DNA of 64,000 nucleotides from Caballeronia fortuita (GTDB taxonomy: Bacteria; Pseudomonadota; Gammaproteobacteria; Burkholderiales; Burkholderiaceae). The DNA is taken from NCBI RefSeq assembly GCF_001544835.2, contig NZ_FCNX02000002.1, positions 186,001 through 250,000 on the forward strand. Reading direction: 5' to 3'. Under the pieces are notes generated by a model. It did not search any database, was not told where the DNA came from, and saw nothing but the letters and a program-made list of their open reading frames with translations. Made by a program: the position numbers and the translations under genes. The stretch's first letter is position 1, and every line of letters begins with the position of its first letter. This document shows, piece by piece, positions 1 to 9,169 of the stretch.

Positions 1-1
1 C

Positions 2-583
2 CGCTTCGACAACGTGACGGTCGACAAACGCGAGATCGTCGCGGGCCGCGCGCCGTTTCCGTACTCCGAAGCGTTCTATCAGCTCGTGCATCTGGCGACG
101 CTCGCGGGCATCGGCCGCGCCGTCGCGAGCGATGCGGCAGCCGCCATCGCCGCGCGCAAGCGCAGTTACAGCCACGCGGTGAGCACGCGCGCCGCCGACG
201 ATCCGCAATTGCTGCAAGTGGTCGGCCGCGCCCGCGCACACGCCTGGACCGCCGGCGCGATCGTCGCGCAGGCAGCGCGCGCGCTCGAACGCGCGGTGGC
301 ATCCTTCGACAGTCCGGATGCCCTCGCCGTCATCGCGGAAACGGAGATCGAGATCTGGCAGGCGCAGACGGTCGCGTCGCAACTCGTTCTCGACGCCAGC
401 GCGAGCGTATTCGACGCGCTCGGCGCGTCCGCGACGCTGCGCACCGCCGGACTCGACCGCTACTGGCGCAACGCGCGCACCATCGCGTCGCACAATCCGC
501 GCATTTACGTGGACCGGATCGTCGGCGATTTCGCCGTGAACGGCACGCTGCCGCCGGGACAATGGCGCATCGGCGTGGCCTGA
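2..583 (+). CDS. DszC/SfnB-type flavin-dependent monooxygenase, C-terminal part (5' end outside window)
   Basis: The frame is open from base 2, so the gene begins before the window. The visible 193 residues are the middle and C-terminal helical domain of an acyl-CoA-dehydrogenase-fold protein. The first residues (RFDNVTVD) fit the end of the beta domain, and the C-terminal block DRYWRNARTIASHNP is typical of the DszC/SfnB branch, where the end is a conserved Arg/His-rich segment rather than an acyl-CoA base. Known members use FMNH2 and O2 to oxidise sulfides, sulfoxides or sulfones. An NtaA-like monooxygenase follows 29 bases later on the same strand, which supports a two-enzyme sulfur oxidation unit. 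The GTG at 14 is an internal codon, not a start. The exact substrate cannot be read from the sequence. Confidence 0.85.
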   Translation, partial: RFDNVTVDKREIVAGRAPFPYSEAFYQLVHLATLAGIGRAVASDAAAAIAARKRSYSHAVSTRAADDPQLLQVVGRARAHAWTAGAIVAQAARALERAVASFDSPDALAVIAETEIEIWQAQTVASQLVLDASASVFDALGASATLRTAGLDRYWRNARTIASHNPRIYVDRIVGDFAVNGTLPPGQWRIGVA

Positions 584-612
584 CTTTTCCTTCGTTCGCC
601 CCACGCCCCTTC

Positions 613-1998
613 ATGAGCAAGAAGCACATCATTCTCAACGCGTTCAACATGAACTGCGTCGGCCATATCAATCATGGCCTCTGGACCCATCCGCGCGACC
701 GCTCGACGGACTATCGCAAACTTTCCTACTGGACCGATCTCGCAAGGCTGCTGGAGCGCGGCCTGTTCGACGGGCTGTTCATCGCGGATATTGTCGGCGT
801 GTATGACGTTTACGGGCAATCGGTCGATGTCACGCTAAAGGAGTCGGTGCAGTTGCCCGTCAACGACCCGATGCTGCTCGTCTCCGCGATGGCCGCCGCG
901 ACCCAGAACCTCGGTTTCGGGATCACCGTGAATCTCACGTATGAAGCGCCCTATCTGCTCGCGCGGCGCTTCTCGACGCTCGATCATCTGACCGAGGGGC
1001 GCATCGGCTGGAACATCGTGACCGGTTATCTCGACAGCGCCGCCCGCGCGATGGGCGCAACGGAGATGATCGCGCACGACGAGCGCTACGATCGCGCCGA
1101 CGAGTATCTCGACGTGCTCTACAAGCTGTGGGAAGGAAGCTGGCAGGACGACGCGGTGCCGCGCGACCGCGAGGCGCGCGTGTTCGCCGATCCAGCGAAA
1201 GTGCGCAAGGTGCGGCATCGCGGCCGCTATTACGACGTCGAGGGATATCACCTGTGCGAGCCGTCGCCGCAACGCACGCCGGTGTTGTTCCAGGCGGGAT
1301 CGTCGGGGCGCGGCCAGGCGTTCGCGGTGCGCCATGCCGAATGCGTGTTCGTGTCGAGCCAGAGCAAGGAAGGCACGCGCAAGCTCGTGAACGCGCTGCG
1401 CGCGCAGGCCGTCGAAGCCGGACGCGATGCGCGCGACCTGAAGATCATCATGGGCATCACCGTCGTGGTGGGCCGCACGCAGCGCGAAGCCGAAGAGAAG
1501 TTCGCCGAGTACGCGCGTTACGCGAGTCCCGAGGCGGGTCTCGCACACTTCGCGGCGGGCAGCGGCATCGACTATTCGACCTACGCGCCCGATGACGAAC
1601 TCGCGCCGCCAGGCGGCCACAAGGGACGCGGCATCGAATCGTCGGTGCAGCGCGTGACCGACGGCAAGCGCGGCGTCACGGTGCGGCATCTGCTCGAACA
1701 GATGCAACTGGGCGGCCGCTACACGACGATCGTCGGCGACCCGGTTCAGGTGGCCGACGCGCTGCAATCCTGGGTCGACGAAGCCGGCATCGACGGCTTC
1801 AATCTCACGCGCACCGTGACGCCGGAAAGTTACGAGGACTTCATCGATCTCGTCATTCCCGAATTGCAGTCGCGCGGCATCTACAAGACCGCATATGCGG
1901 AAGGCACGCTGCGCGAAAAGCTATTCGGCGGCGGCGCGCGGCTCGGCACGCGTCATACGGCCGCCGGGTTTCGCGATTTTTCCGGACAGGGGCAATGA
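613..1998 (+). CDS. NtaA/SnaA/DszA-type FMN-dependent monooxygenase (luciferase-like)
   Basis: A 461-residue luciferase-like monooxygenase of the NtaA/SnaA/DszA family, which uses FMNH2 supplied by a separate reductase to hydroxylate or cleave C-S or C-N bonds. Family features: N-terminal ILNAFNMNC strand, WTHPRDRS motif, the RFSTLDHLTEGRIGWNIVTG block near residues 120-140, and GFNLTRTVTPESYEDFIDLV towards the C terminus. Length fits the family (440-460). ATG 613 is chosen because homology begins directly after it; an in-frame ATG at 562 lies inside the previous gene. No strong Shine-Dalgarno is visible, so translation may be coupled to the DszC-like gene 29 bases upstream. It resembles the two NtaA-like proteins encoded at 55029 and 57249 more than those at 20934 and 23357. 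Confidence 0.92.
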   Translation: MSKKHIILNAFNMNCVGHINHGLWTHPRDRSTDYRKLSYWTDLARLLERGLFDGLFIADIVGVYDVYGQSVDVTLKESVQLPVNDPMLLVSAMAAATQNLGFGITVNLTYEAPYLLARRFSTLDHLTEGRIGWNIVTGYLDSAARAMGATEMIAHDERYDRADEYLDVLYKLWEGSWQDDAVPRDREARVFADPAKVRKVRHRGRYYDVEGYHLCEPSPQRTPVLFQAGSSGRGQAFAVRHAECVFVSSQSKEGTRKLVNALRAQAVEAGRDARDLKIIMGITVVVGRTQREAEEKFAEYARYASPEAGLAHFAAGSGIDYSTYAPDDELAPPGGHKGRGIESSVQRVTDGKRGVTVRHLLEQMQLGGRYTTIVGDPVQVADALQSWVDEAGIDGFNLTRTVTPESYEDFIDLVIPELQSRGIYKTAYAEGTLREKLFGGGARLGTRHTAAGFRDFSGQGQ

Positions 1999-2028
1999 GC
2001 GCCGCGACCGTCGCGACGCGCCCTTTTT
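1999..2028 (+). terminator. Candidate rho-independent terminator after the NtaA-like gene
   Basis: A stem of CGCGA (2003-2007) with TCGCG (2011-2015), extended by GCG (1999-2001) with CGC (2017-2019) across one mismatch, is followed by a run of five T (2024-2028). It lies directly after the stop codon at 1998 and touches the stop of the convergent metQ-like gene. Seen in sequence; function inferred. Confidence 0.5.
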
Positions 2029-2839
2029 ACTGCGCCGGCTTGGAGAATCCCGCGAAGCGCTGCTCGATCACGCGCGCGAACTCCGCCGACCGGTACGCGT
2101 TCGCGATGTCGGTCACATACGGCTTGTTCAGATCGGCCGTGCGCACCGCGACGAGGTTCAGGTAATACGGCGGAATCTTCTCGAGCAGAAGCGCGTCATT
2201 GAGCTTGAGGCCCGCCGCGAGCGCGAAGTTGCCGTTCACGAAGGCATAGTCGACGTCGTCGAGCGAACGGGGCAGTTGCGCGGCTTCGAGCGGCACGAGC
2301 TTTATCCTGTGGGGATTCGACGCGATGTCCCGCTCCGACGATTTCACCGGATCGACGCCCGGCTTGAGCGTCACCCAGCCGAGTTGCTGCAACAGGATGA
2401 TCGCGCGCGCCTGGTTGGTGACGTCGTTGGGCAGCGACACCGTCGCGCCGTCCTTGAGTTCGTCGAGACGCTTGTGCTTGTGGCTATAGAGTCCGATGGG
2501 CGCGGTCGGCACTTTCACGAGTTCCGAGAGCGCGAGCTTGTGATCCGCCGAGAACTTCTTGAGATACACCTCGTGCTGGAAGGCGTTGGCGTCGAGCGCG
2601 CCGTCGGCGAGTGCGAGATTCGGTTGCACGTAGTCGCTGAACTCGACGATCGTCACCTTGTAGCCTTCCTTCTCCAACTGGGGCTTGATACCGTAGCGAA
2701 TCTGATCCGAGTAGGGACCGGCCGTCGCGCCGAAGCGGATCTCGGGCTTGTTCGGGTCGGCGGCCTGCGCGAGCGATGCGATCATCGCGCTCGACACGAG
2801 GGCCAGCACGCCGGCCCGCAATGCATGAAACTTGTTCAT
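2027..2839 (-). CDS. MetQ/NlpA-family ABC transporter substrate-binding protein (orphan)
   Basis: A 270-residue periplasmic binding protein of the NlpA/MetQ family, which normally delivers D/L-methionine to MetNI. A signal peptide (residues 1-26, ending SLAQA before ADP) is clear, but there is no lipobox cysteine, so the protein should be soluble rather than a lipoprotein. Internal hallmarks include GATAGPYSDQ, NAFQHEVYL and NGNFALAAGL. ATG 2839 is preceded by a good Shine-Dalgarno (GAGGAGA); an upstream in-frame start at 2992 lies in the intergenic region. No MetN or MetI gene is nearby. Sitting among sulfur monooxygenases, it may bind methionine-like or other organosulfur compounds (inference). 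It is divergent from the DszC-like gene at 3017. Confidence 0.9.
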   Translation of the reverse strand: MNKFHALRAGVLALVSSAMIASLAQAADPNKPEIRFGATAGPYSDQIRYGIKPQLEKEGYKVTIVEFSDYVQPNLALADGALDANAFQHEVYLKKFSADHKLALSELVKVPTAPIGLYSHKHKRLDELKDGATVSLPNDVTNQARAIILLQQLGWVTLKPGVDPVKSSERDIASNPHRIKLVPLEAAQLPRSLDDVDYAFVNGNFALAAGLKLNDALLLEKIPPYYLNLVAVRTADLNKPYVTDIANAYRSAEFARVIEQRFAGFSKPAQ

Positions 2840-3016
2840 TGGATTCTCCTCTTGCTTCGCGCCCTGGAGCCGCGAAGCGGTTATCGTCATGGTGCGCGAC
2901 AAGCTTACAAATCGGCACGTCCGGGCCAAACCAATGTATTTATCTATGGTCTTCCGAATCGACGCAAAAGCACGCCGTCGATCGCGGCGCACCCTTTATC
3001 GACAGGAGACACTGCA
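2840..3016. promoter_or_regulatory. Divergent promoter region between metQ-like and DszC-like genes
   Basis: A 177-base AT-richer stretch separates two divergent start codons, so it must hold promoters in both directions. The most AT-rich part (about 2925-2950) carries an imperfect dyad, ACCA at 2930-2933 and TGGT at 2947-2950, the size of a LysR-type (CysB/Cbl-like) contact. No confident -35/-10 pair was identified by eye. Confidence 0.45.
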
Positions 3017-4201
3017 ATGACCCGCACTCAAGACGCCCCGTGGTCCGAGCCTTTGGAAGCGGTCCTGCGCGAATGGGCGAAAACCGCCGCCGCGCGCGAC
3101 AAGGCCGGCGGCACCGCCTTTCACGAGCGCCGCCTGTTGCGCGAGAGCGGCCTGCTGCGGCTGTCCTTGCCGGTGGAGTACGGCGGTGATGGCGCCCCAT
3201 GGTCAACGACGCTCGATGTCGTCAGACGCATGGCTCAGGTGGACAGCTCGCTCGCGCATCTGTTCGCGTTCCATCATCTGCAACTCGCAACGATCCGCCT
3301 GTTCGGTAGCGACGCACAGATCGATCACTGGTCGAGTGAGACCGTCGCGCAAGGCTGGTTCTGGGGCAACGCGCTCAACCCGCTCGACAAGAGCACGCGC
3401 GCCCTGCCAAGCAACGCCGAAGACGCCGGCGGCTATCTCTTCGATGGCCGCAAGAGCTTCTGTTCCGGCGCCCGCGATTCGGACCAGCTGCTCGCGTCCG
3501 CATTCGATGGCGACGGGCGTCTCTTGATCGGCGTCACGCCGACGAATCGCGCGGGCATCGCCGTGCTCGACGACTGGGACAACATGGGGCAGCGCCAGAC
3601 CGACAGCGGCACGGTGATCTTCGAGCGCGTGCCCATCGCGGCGGACGAATTGCTGCTCAATCCCGGACCGCTTTCCAGCCCGTTCGCGACGCTGCGGCCG
3701 CTGCTCGCGCAGTCGATCCTGTGCCATATCTATCTCGGCATCGGCGAAGGCGCATTGCAGGCGGCGCGCGACGCGACGCTCTCGCAGACGCGGCCGTGGA
3801 TTGCCTCGCAGGCCGAACGTCCTGCGGAGGACCCATACGTGATCGTGCACTTCGGCGACTTCTTCGTCGCGCTCGAAGGTGCCCGTCTGCTCGTCGAACG
3901 TTCGATGCAGGCCTTCGATCGCGCGTGGGAGCGCGGCCTTGCACTCACCGAAAGCGAACGCGGCGAAGTGGCCGTGGCAGTCGCCTCGGCGAAGGTGGCG
4001 GCGGCGCGCGCGGGGCTGGACGTCGCGCATCGCATGTTCGAAGTGACGGGCGCGCGCTCGACCACGGCGGCGTTGCGGCTCGACCGCTTCTGGCGCAACG
4101 TGCGCGTGCACACACTGCACGATCCGCTCGACTACAAGGTGCGCGAGCTGGGAGACTGGGCACTCAACGGACGAATTCCGAAGCCGTCGTTCTATTCGTA
4201 A
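3017..4201 (+). CDS. DszC-type flavin-dependent sulfur monooxygenase (acyl-CoA dehydrogenase fold)
   Basis: A 394-residue protein with the three-part acyl-CoA dehydrogenase fold: helical N-terminal domain (residues 1-115), beta domain with SFCSGARDSD and DDWDNMGQRQT motifs (about 120-225) and a C-terminal helical bundle ending RFWRNVRVHTLHDPLDYK. The DDWDNMGQR block and the C-terminal RxxRxHTLHDP segment mark the DszC/SfnC branch, in which FMNH2 and O2 oxidise organosulfur compounds; true acyl-CoA dehydrogenases have a catalytic Glu that is not recognisable here. ATG 3017 has a strong upstream GACAGGAGA. The long open frame before it (from 1895) overlaps the convergent metQ-like gene and is a shadow. 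An FMN reductase gene follows at 4454. Confidence 0.9.
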   Translation: MTRTQDAPWSEPLEAVLREWAKTAAARDKAGGTAFHERRLLRESGLLRLSLPVEYGGDGAPWSTTLDVVRRMAQVDSSLAHLFAFHHLQLATIRLFGSDAQIDHWSSETVAQGWFWGNALNPLDKSTRALPSNAEDAGGYLFDGRKSFCSGARDSDQLLASAFDGDGRLLIGVTPTNRAGIAVLDDWDNMGQRQTDSGTVIFERVPIAADELLLNPGPLSSPFATLRPLLAQSILCHIYLGIGEGALQAARDATLSQTRPWIASQAERPAEDPYVIVHFGDFFVALEGARLLVERSMQAFDRAWERGLALTESERGEVAVAVASAKVAAARAGLDVAHRMFEVTGARSTTAALRLDRFWRNVRVHTLHDPLDYKVRELGDWALNGRIPKPSFYS

Positions 4202-4360
4202 GACGATGCCTGTCCGGCATGGCGCGGCGCGCACCCGCTCGCCCCGGTGCATCTGCGTTTTTGCACGGGCCCGATCCGCGCGATGTCGGCCCATTGCTCG
4301 AGTCGGGCCAACGCCCCCGGCAGCGCGGCAACATCGCATAACCTTAGCTCGATTCATGCG

Positions 4361-4389
4361 TTCCGATTCCGGGATCGGCTGGCTATGAT
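4361..4389 (+). promoter_or_regulatory. Candidate sigma70 promoter for the FMN reductase gene
   Basis: TATGAT at 4384-4389 matches five of six -10 positions and lies 17 bases after a weak -35 (TTCCGA, 4361-4366). Transcription would begin near 4396, downstream of the alternative ATG at 4385, which supports the later TTG start at 4454. Confidence 0.35.
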
Positions 4390-4453
4390 GGTCATTCTTA
4401 GCCGCCCGCTGAATAAACACCGCGCGGCACCCGCCCCGTCCGGAGTTGTCATC

Positions 4454-5092
4454 TTGTCCCGTATCGAACCTGTTCGCCGGCCGCTCGTCGTCGGCATCGG
4501 CGGCACTACGCGCCCCGCATCGTCCACCGAGCGCGCGCTCGGCTTTGCGCTCAGAGGCGCGGAAGAATCCGGCGCTCGCACGCGTCTCTTCGGCGGCGCG
4601 TTCCTGTACAGCCTGCCCCACTACGCGCCCGAAACGCGTGAACTCACCGCCGCACAACGCGAGCTGATCGAAGCCGTGCGCGCCGCCGATGCCCTCGTCA
4701 TCGCGACGCCCGGCTATCACGGCGGCATCTCCGGGCTGGTCAAGAACGCGCTCGACACGCTCGAGGAACTGCGCGACGACGAACGTCCTTACCTCGACGG
4801 CCGCGCCGTGGGCAGCATCGTCACCGCGTATGGATGGCAGGCGGCGGGCACGGTGCTGACATCGCTGCGTTCCATCGTGCATGCGTTGCGCGGCTGGCCG
4901 ACGCCCTTCGGCGCTGCCGTCAATACGCTGGAAACGCGCTTCGAAACGGCACAGACCTGCTCGGACCCGAAGGTCGTGGATCAGCTTCGCACCGTAGGCC
5001 AGCAGGCATCCGACTTCGCGCTGGCGTTCGGCGCGCAGCGGGCCGATGCGTGGCATGACGTCGGGCGCGATGTCGTTCTCGCACAGCGCTGA
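4454..5092 (+). CDS. NAD(P)H-dependent FMN reductase (SsuE/MsuE/DszD-like partner)
   Basis: A 212-residue flavodoxin-fold reductase of the NADPH-dependent FMN reductase family. The N-terminal GIGGTTRPASST loop binds FMN phosphate, and PGYHGGISGLVKNALD near the middle is the family signature. The likely role is supplying FMNH2 to the many two-component monooxygenases in this window; it is the only obvious flavin reductase here. I chose the TTG at 4454 because a CGGAG Shine-Dalgarno lies 8 bases upstream (4441-4445) and homology starts soon after. An ATG at 4385 is in frame, but it falls inside a plausible -10 element. The 252 bases after the DszC-like gene suggest its own promoter, although co-expression with that gene is possible. 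Confidence 0.88.
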   Translation: MSRIEPVRRPLVVGIGGTTRPASSTERALGFALRGAEESGARTRLFGGAFLYSLPHYAPETRELTAAQRELIEAVRAADALVIATPGYHGGISGLVKNALDTLEELRDDERPYLDGRAVGSIVTAYGWQAAGTVLTSLRSIVHALRGWPTPFGAAVNTLETRFETAQTCSDPKVVDQLRTVGQQASDFALAFGAQRADAWHDVGRDVVLAQR

Positions 5093-5116
5093 CACAGCGT
5101 TCATTGCACTCGTTCG

Positions 5117-5202
5117 GCCGCTTTCGAGAAGCGGCTTGCGCTCGATACGGCGCCGAGACTCGTCATGCGCGCCAATCGGCGAATCGCGCAGCGCATGACG
5201 AG
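5117..5202. repeat. Two stem-loops, including a 12-bp perfect inverted repeat, between convergent genes
   Basis: GCCGCTT (5117-5123) pairs with AAGCGGC (5129-5135) over a 5-base loop. A second, longer element has CTCGTCATGCGC (5159-5170) and its exact reverse complement GCGCATGACGAG (5191-5202) with a 20-base spacer. They sit between convergent FMN reductase and DszC-like genes, so a bidirectional terminator is the simplest reading. No T-run follows either hairpin. Confidence 0.55.
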
Positions 5203-5247
5203 CTGACTATCGAATGCAGCCTTGCATGACGCGATCCGCGCAGATCG

Positions 5248-6450
5248 TCAAAACACGCGCCCTTCCGTCAGATGCGTCGTCACGCCGTTGAGCGTGTAAT
5301 CGCCGATCACCCGCGCCTTGTGCAGCAGCGGATTGTGGCTGAAGATCGTACGCAGATTGCGCCAGTGACGATCGAAGTTATGCGCGCGCGCCGTCGCCGA
5401 TGCGCCGCCCGCCTCGAACATGCGCTCCGCGGCACTCAATGCAAGCTTGCTGACAACGATCTGCGTGCGCGCCGTCGCGAGCGCGCCTTCGAGCACGAGC
5501 GCGCCGGCGTTGGCATCGCCGTTGCGGATCGCCTGCGACGAACGTTCGAGCACGCGCGCGTTGTCGCGCACGAGCACATCGATTGCGTGACTGTTGGCGC
5601 TCAGTTCGCCGACGACCTGCTGAATGAACGCATCCTCGCGCGCCGATGGCGCCGCGCTATGCAGCACGGGCCGCCCATGTTTCAGCACATAGCGCCCGGC
5701 ATCTGCGACGACGTTGCGTACGATGCCCGCCGCCACCGCCACCAGATGCAACTGACGCAGCGCGCCGCCGTGACGGCCCGCGAGCGTCGTCTGCACGCGC
5801 GGCGCGACTTCGTCGGCGTACACGATGAGATCGTCGAACTCGAGACTGCCGCTCGCGGTCATGCGCTGTCCCATGCCGTCCCAGTCGTCGAGCACGCGCA
5901 GCCCTTCGCGCCGAACCGGCACGACCGCTATCGCGGCTTCGCCGTGTTCGTCCTGCACGTTGAGTCGCGCGTAGTCCGAGAAGGCGGTACCCGTCGCGTA
6001 GTACTTGCGGCCGCTCAGACGGAAGTGATCGCCTTCGCGCCGAAGTTGCGTCGTGATTTCACCAGGACGCGACGTGCCCGCTTCCGTCGATGCGCCGCCG
6101 AAGATCGCGCCTTCGGCTACACGCCTGATCTGCAATGCGTTGAACGGCGTGGACGGCGAAAGCAGCAGCGCCTCGGTCTGGTCGAAATGAATGCGCAACG
6201 CGTGCGCGACGTTGCTTTCGTGCGCGGCGAGCGTGGCGATCACCTCGAAGACGTCTTCCAGCGAGCCGCCGAGTCCGCCCCATTCGAGCGGAAAGCGCAA
6301 CGTGCCGAGTCCCGACTGGCGAAACAGCGCAAAGGCCTCGAACGGCAGTTCGCGGCGCGCCTCGCGAGCGGCCGCATCTTCGCCGATGGCTTTCGCCAGT
6401 TCAGGCAACGCGGCGAGCGCCGCTTCGAGTTTCTGGTTTCTATCCGACAT
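5248..6450 (-). CDS. DszC/SfnB-type flavin-dependent monooxygenase
   Basis: A 400-residue acyl-CoA-dehydrogenase-fold monooxygenase. Visible blocks are EWGGLGGSLEDVFEV near residue 60, KYYATGTAFSDYA and DDWDGMGQRMTASG in the beta domain, and HWRNLRTIFSHNPLLHKAR near the C terminus; the protein ends EGRVF. It is a close paralogue of the gene at 58638 (same length, most blocks identical). It is the last gene of a leftward operon that starts with the Dpp-type binding protein at 11761, following the dual ABC ATPase by 34 bases. This arrangement suggests that it oxidises what the transporter imports, probably a sulfone or sulfoxide-type compound (inference). ATG 6450 is taken because homology starts there; the frame is open upstream to 6606 inside the ATPase gene. 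Confidence 0.9.
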   Translation of the reverse strand: MSDRNQKLEAALAALPELAKAIGEDAAAREARRELPFEAFALFRQSGLGTLRFPLEWGGLGGSLEDVFEVIATLAAHESNVAHALRIHFDQTEALLLSPSTPFNALQIRRVAEGAIFGGASTEAGTSRPGEITTQLRREGDHFRLSGRKYYATGTAFSDYARLNVQDEHGEAAIAVVPVRREGLRVLDDWDGMGQRMTASGSLEFDDLIVYADEVAPRVQTTLAGRHGGALRQLHLVAVAAGIVRNVVADAGRYVLKHGRPVLHSAAPSAREDAFIQQVVGELSANSHAIDVLVRDNARVLERSSQAIRNGDANAGALVLEGALATARTQIVVSKLALSAAERMFEAGGASATARAHNFDRHWRNLRTIFSHNPLLHKARVIGDYTLNGVTTHLTEGRVF

Positions 6451-6484
6451 GTGACGTGAAGTTCCTATGGTCTTGATGCAAGCT

Positions 6485-8173
6485 CTACGCGGCCTGCGCG
6501 TCGAATCGTTTGCCGGGGATCGCATCGAGCAGCGTGCGCGTGTACGCATGCTTCGGCGCGCGCCATATCTCGCGATGATCTCCGCTCTCGACGATGCGCC
6601 CCCCATGCATCACATGGACGCGGTCGGCGATATAGCGCACGACCGAAAGATCGTGCGAGATGAAGAGATAGGCGAGCCCGAGGTCGCGCTTCAACTCGAC
6701 GAGCAGATTGAGTATCTGCGCCTGGATGGACACATCGAGCGCGGACACGGGTTCGTCGCAGATCAGGAGCGCAGGTTCCAGCACGAGCGCGCGCGCAATG
6801 CCGATGCGCTGCCGCTGGCCGCCCGAAAACTCGTGCGGATAGCGATTCAGAGCGACGCTCGGCAGGCCGACGCGATCGAGCATGGCGCTTGCGCGTCTGC
6901 GCCGTTCGCGCGGATCGGCGATGCCGTTCACGGTCATCACCGTATCGAGAATATCGCCGACGCTGCGGCGCGGATTCAGCGACGCATACGGGTCCTGGAA
7001 CACCATCTGCACCTGCGCGCGAAGCGGACGCAACGCGCGTTCGCTCAGCGGCGCGAGATCGACGCCGCGCAGGCGAATCGCGCCACTCGACGCAGGCACG
7101 AGACGCAGGATCGCTTTCGAAAGCGTCGACTTGCCGCAGCCGGATTCGCCGACGAGGCCCACGGTTTCGCCACGCGCGATATCGAACGACACGTCGTCGA
7201 CGGCGCGCAGCGCGCCCTTGCCATGCCGATGCGCATACTCGACCGTCAGATGCTGCACCGAGAGCAGCGGCGCGTCGTCGTCGAATGGCGTTTCCGGCGC
7301 GCTGACAGGCGCAAGCGGCGTCACGTTGAACGCGGGCTTGCCATCGGCGCCTTGCACATGACGAATCTCCGGCAGCTTCCAGTCGCGGTAATGCAACTCC
7401 GTCGCCACGTTCAGCGATGCGCCCAGCAGCCCGCGCGTGTACGCATGTTGCGGCCGCTCGAAGAGTTCGCGCACCGGCGCTTCCTCGACCTTCTCGCCCG
7501 CAAGCATTACGGCGACGCGATCCGCGTGCTCCGCGACGACGCCGAGATCGTGCGTGATGAGCAGCAGCGACATCGAAAGATCGCGCCGTAACTCCGCGAG
7601 CAATTCGAGAATGCGCGCCTGAATGGTGACATCGAGCGCGGTGGTTGGTTCATCGGCGATCAGCAGACGCGGGCGGCATGCAACGGCCATCGCGATCATC
7701 ACGCGCTGGCGCTGGCCGCCGGACAACTCGTGCGGATAGTGGAAGACGCGCCGGTGCGGCTCAGGAATATGCACGAGATCGAGCAGTTCGACGGCGCGCT
7801 TCATCGCCGCTTCCTTCGACAACGCTTCATGCCGCCGCAAGGTCTCGACGATCTGCGCGCCGACCGTGAGCACCGGATTGAGCGATGTCATCGGCTCCTG
7901 AAAGATCATCGAAATCTCGCTGCCACGCAGATCGCGCATTTCGCGCGCGCTCAGCGCGAGCACGTCCCGCCCGTCGAAACGGACGCTGCCTGTCACACGG
8001 CCCGGCCCCGGCACGAGCCGCATGAGCGAGAGCGCCGTCGCTGATTTGCCGCAGCCGGACTCGCCGACGAGCGCGAGCGTCTCGCCTTCGGCGATGTCGA
8101 GATCGATGCCGCGCACCGCGCGAAGCGCGCCAAAATTCACGCGCAGATCGCGCACTTCGAGAAGATTCGCCAC
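6485..8173 (-). CDS. Dual ATP-binding protein of a Dpp/Gsi-type ABC importer
   Basis: A 562-residue protein with two complete ABC ATPase domains in tandem, as in GsiA. The first has Walker A GESGCGKS, signature LSGGQRQR and Walker B LLIADEP; the second repeats [16 protein letters not shown] and LLICDEP. Each domain has the extra C-terminal segment of the oligopeptide (DppD/DppF) class. It should power import through the two permeases encoded upstream (8190 and 9170) with the binding protein at 10163. The start is uncertain: GTG 8173 lies 16 bases after the permease stop and just before the conserved LLEVRDL, while ATG 8236 would overlap the permease by 47 bases. Neither has a strong Shine-Dalgarno. 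Confidence 0.9.
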   Translation of the reverse strand: MANLLEVRDLRVNFGALRAVRGIDLDIAEGETLALVGESGCGKSATALSLMRLVPGPGRVTGSVRFDGRDVLALSAREMRDLRGSEISMIFQEPMTSLNPVLTVGAQIVETLRRHEALSKEAAMKRAVELLDLVHIPEPHRRVFHYPHELSGGQRQRVMIAMAVACRPRLLIADEPTTALDVTIQARILELLAELRRDLSMSLLLITHDLGVVAEHADRVAVMLAGEKVEEAPVRELFERPQHAYTRGLLGASLNVATELHYRDWKLPEIRHVQGADGKPAFNVTPLAPVSAPETPFDDDAPLLSVQHLTVEYAHRHGKGALRAVDDVSFDIARGETVGLVGESGCGKSTLSKAILRLVPASSGAIRLRGVDLAPLSERALRPLRAQVQMVFQDPYASLNPRRSVGDILDTVMTVNGIADPRERRRRASAMLDRVGLPSVALNRYPHEFSGGQRQRIGIARALVLEPALLICDEPVSALDVSIQAQILNLLVELKRDLGLAYLFISHDLSVVRYIADRVHVMHGGRIVESGDHREIWRAPKHAYTRTLLDAIPGKRFDAQAA

Positions 8174-8189
8174 GGGACAGGTCTCGGGT

Positions 8190-9149
8190 TCAGGAACGTT
8201 CGCGCATGCGCGGGTTGAGTGCGTCGTTGAGGCCATCGCCGAGCAGGTTCAGCGCGAGCACCGCGAGCACGATCGCCGCGCCCGGCACGGCGGTCAGATA
8301 CCACGCCGTACGCAGCGCATCGCGCCCCGCGCCGATCATGCCGCCCCAGGTGACGACGTTCGGGTCGCCCATGCCGAGAAACGACAGCGAAGACTCGATC
8401 AGGATCGCGCTTGCGACCATCACCGACGCGGTCACGATCACCGGCGGCAGCGCGTTCGGCAAAATCTCGCCGAAGATGATGCGCGCATCGGAAAAGCCCT
8501 GACTGCACGCGGCGAGCACGAAATCGGACGAACGCAGCGTGCGGAACTCGGCGCGCACGATACGCGCGACCGTCGGCCACGAAGCGATGCCGATGGCCAG
8601 CGCGATCACCGTCACGCTCGGCCGCCCGATCGCGACGATCACGATCACGAGCAGAAACGACGGCACGGTCTGAAAGAGCTCGGTGACACGGACCAGAAGA
8701 TCGTCGATGACGCCGCCGAAGAAGCCGCCGATCGCGCCGACGAGCGTGCCGATGACGAGCCCGATGCCCGCCGCGGATGCGCCGATCAGCAGCGATACGC
8801 GCGTGCCGTGCGCTATGCCTGCCGCGACATCGCGGCCGAGCGAATCGGTGCCGAGCCGGTATAGCGGATCGCTGCCGGGCCATTCGAACGGCGCGGCGAC
8901 CATATCGAGCGGATCGCCGGGAAAGAAATGCGGCGCACTCAGCGCAAGCGCGATGAACGCGGTCAGCAGGACGATGCCCGCGAGCGCGGACGGATTGCGC
9001 AGCAGCGCGCGCCACACGCCGCGCGATGCGTGAGCGTAGGCGTCGGGCGCTGGTTGAGCGCGCCGCGCGCCGAACAGCGCGCCGGCGAGCTGACGCCGCC
9101 AGGCCGAGCCGTGGCCGGATGAAGCGAGTTCGGTGGAATCGGAAGCCAT
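8190..9149 (-). CDS. ABC transporter permease, DppC/GsiD type
   Basis: An inner-membrane permease of about 319 residues in the binding-protein-dependent transport family. After a long cytoplasmic N-terminus there is a hydrophobic segment ([16 protein letters not shown]), the [10 protein letters not shown] motif characteristic of DppC-type subunits, and several further membrane spans. The EAA-like cytoplasmic loop is recognisable around [15 protein letters not shown] and the C terminus reads [18 protein letters not shown] 9149 (MASDSTE) sits 20 bases after the stop of the DppB-type gene and is preferred over 9194, which would overlap it. It pairs with the DppB-type subunit at 9170 and the dual ATPase downstream. 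Confidence 0.9.
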   Translation of the reverse strand: MASDSTELASSGHGSAWRRQLAGALFGARRAQPAPDAYAHASRGVWRALLRNPSALAGIVLLTAFIALALSAPHFFPGDPLDMVAAPFEWPGSDPLYRLGTDSLGRDVAAGIAHGTRVSLLIGASAAGIGLVIGTLVGAIGGFFGGVIDDLLVRVTELFQTVPSFLLVIVIVAIGRPSVTVIALAIGIASWPTVARIVRAEFRTLRSSDFVLAACSQGFSDARIIFGEILPNALPPVIVTASVMVASAILIESSLSFLGMGDPNVVTWGGMIGAGRDALRTAWYLTAVPGAAIVLAVLALNLLGDGLNDALNPRMRERS

Positions 9150-9169
9150 GCGTTCTCGGGTTCGATGAG

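Noticed and set aside
1895..3016. N-terminal extension of the DszC-like gene
   Set aside because: It overlaps the convergent metQ-like gene, has antisense composition, and ATG 3017 has a strong ribosome site directly before the homology.
3203..5104. Long leftward open frame (633 codons) opposite DszC-like and FMN reductase genes
   Set aside because: Arg/His/Ala-rich translation without domains; an antisense shadow of high-GC coding sequence.
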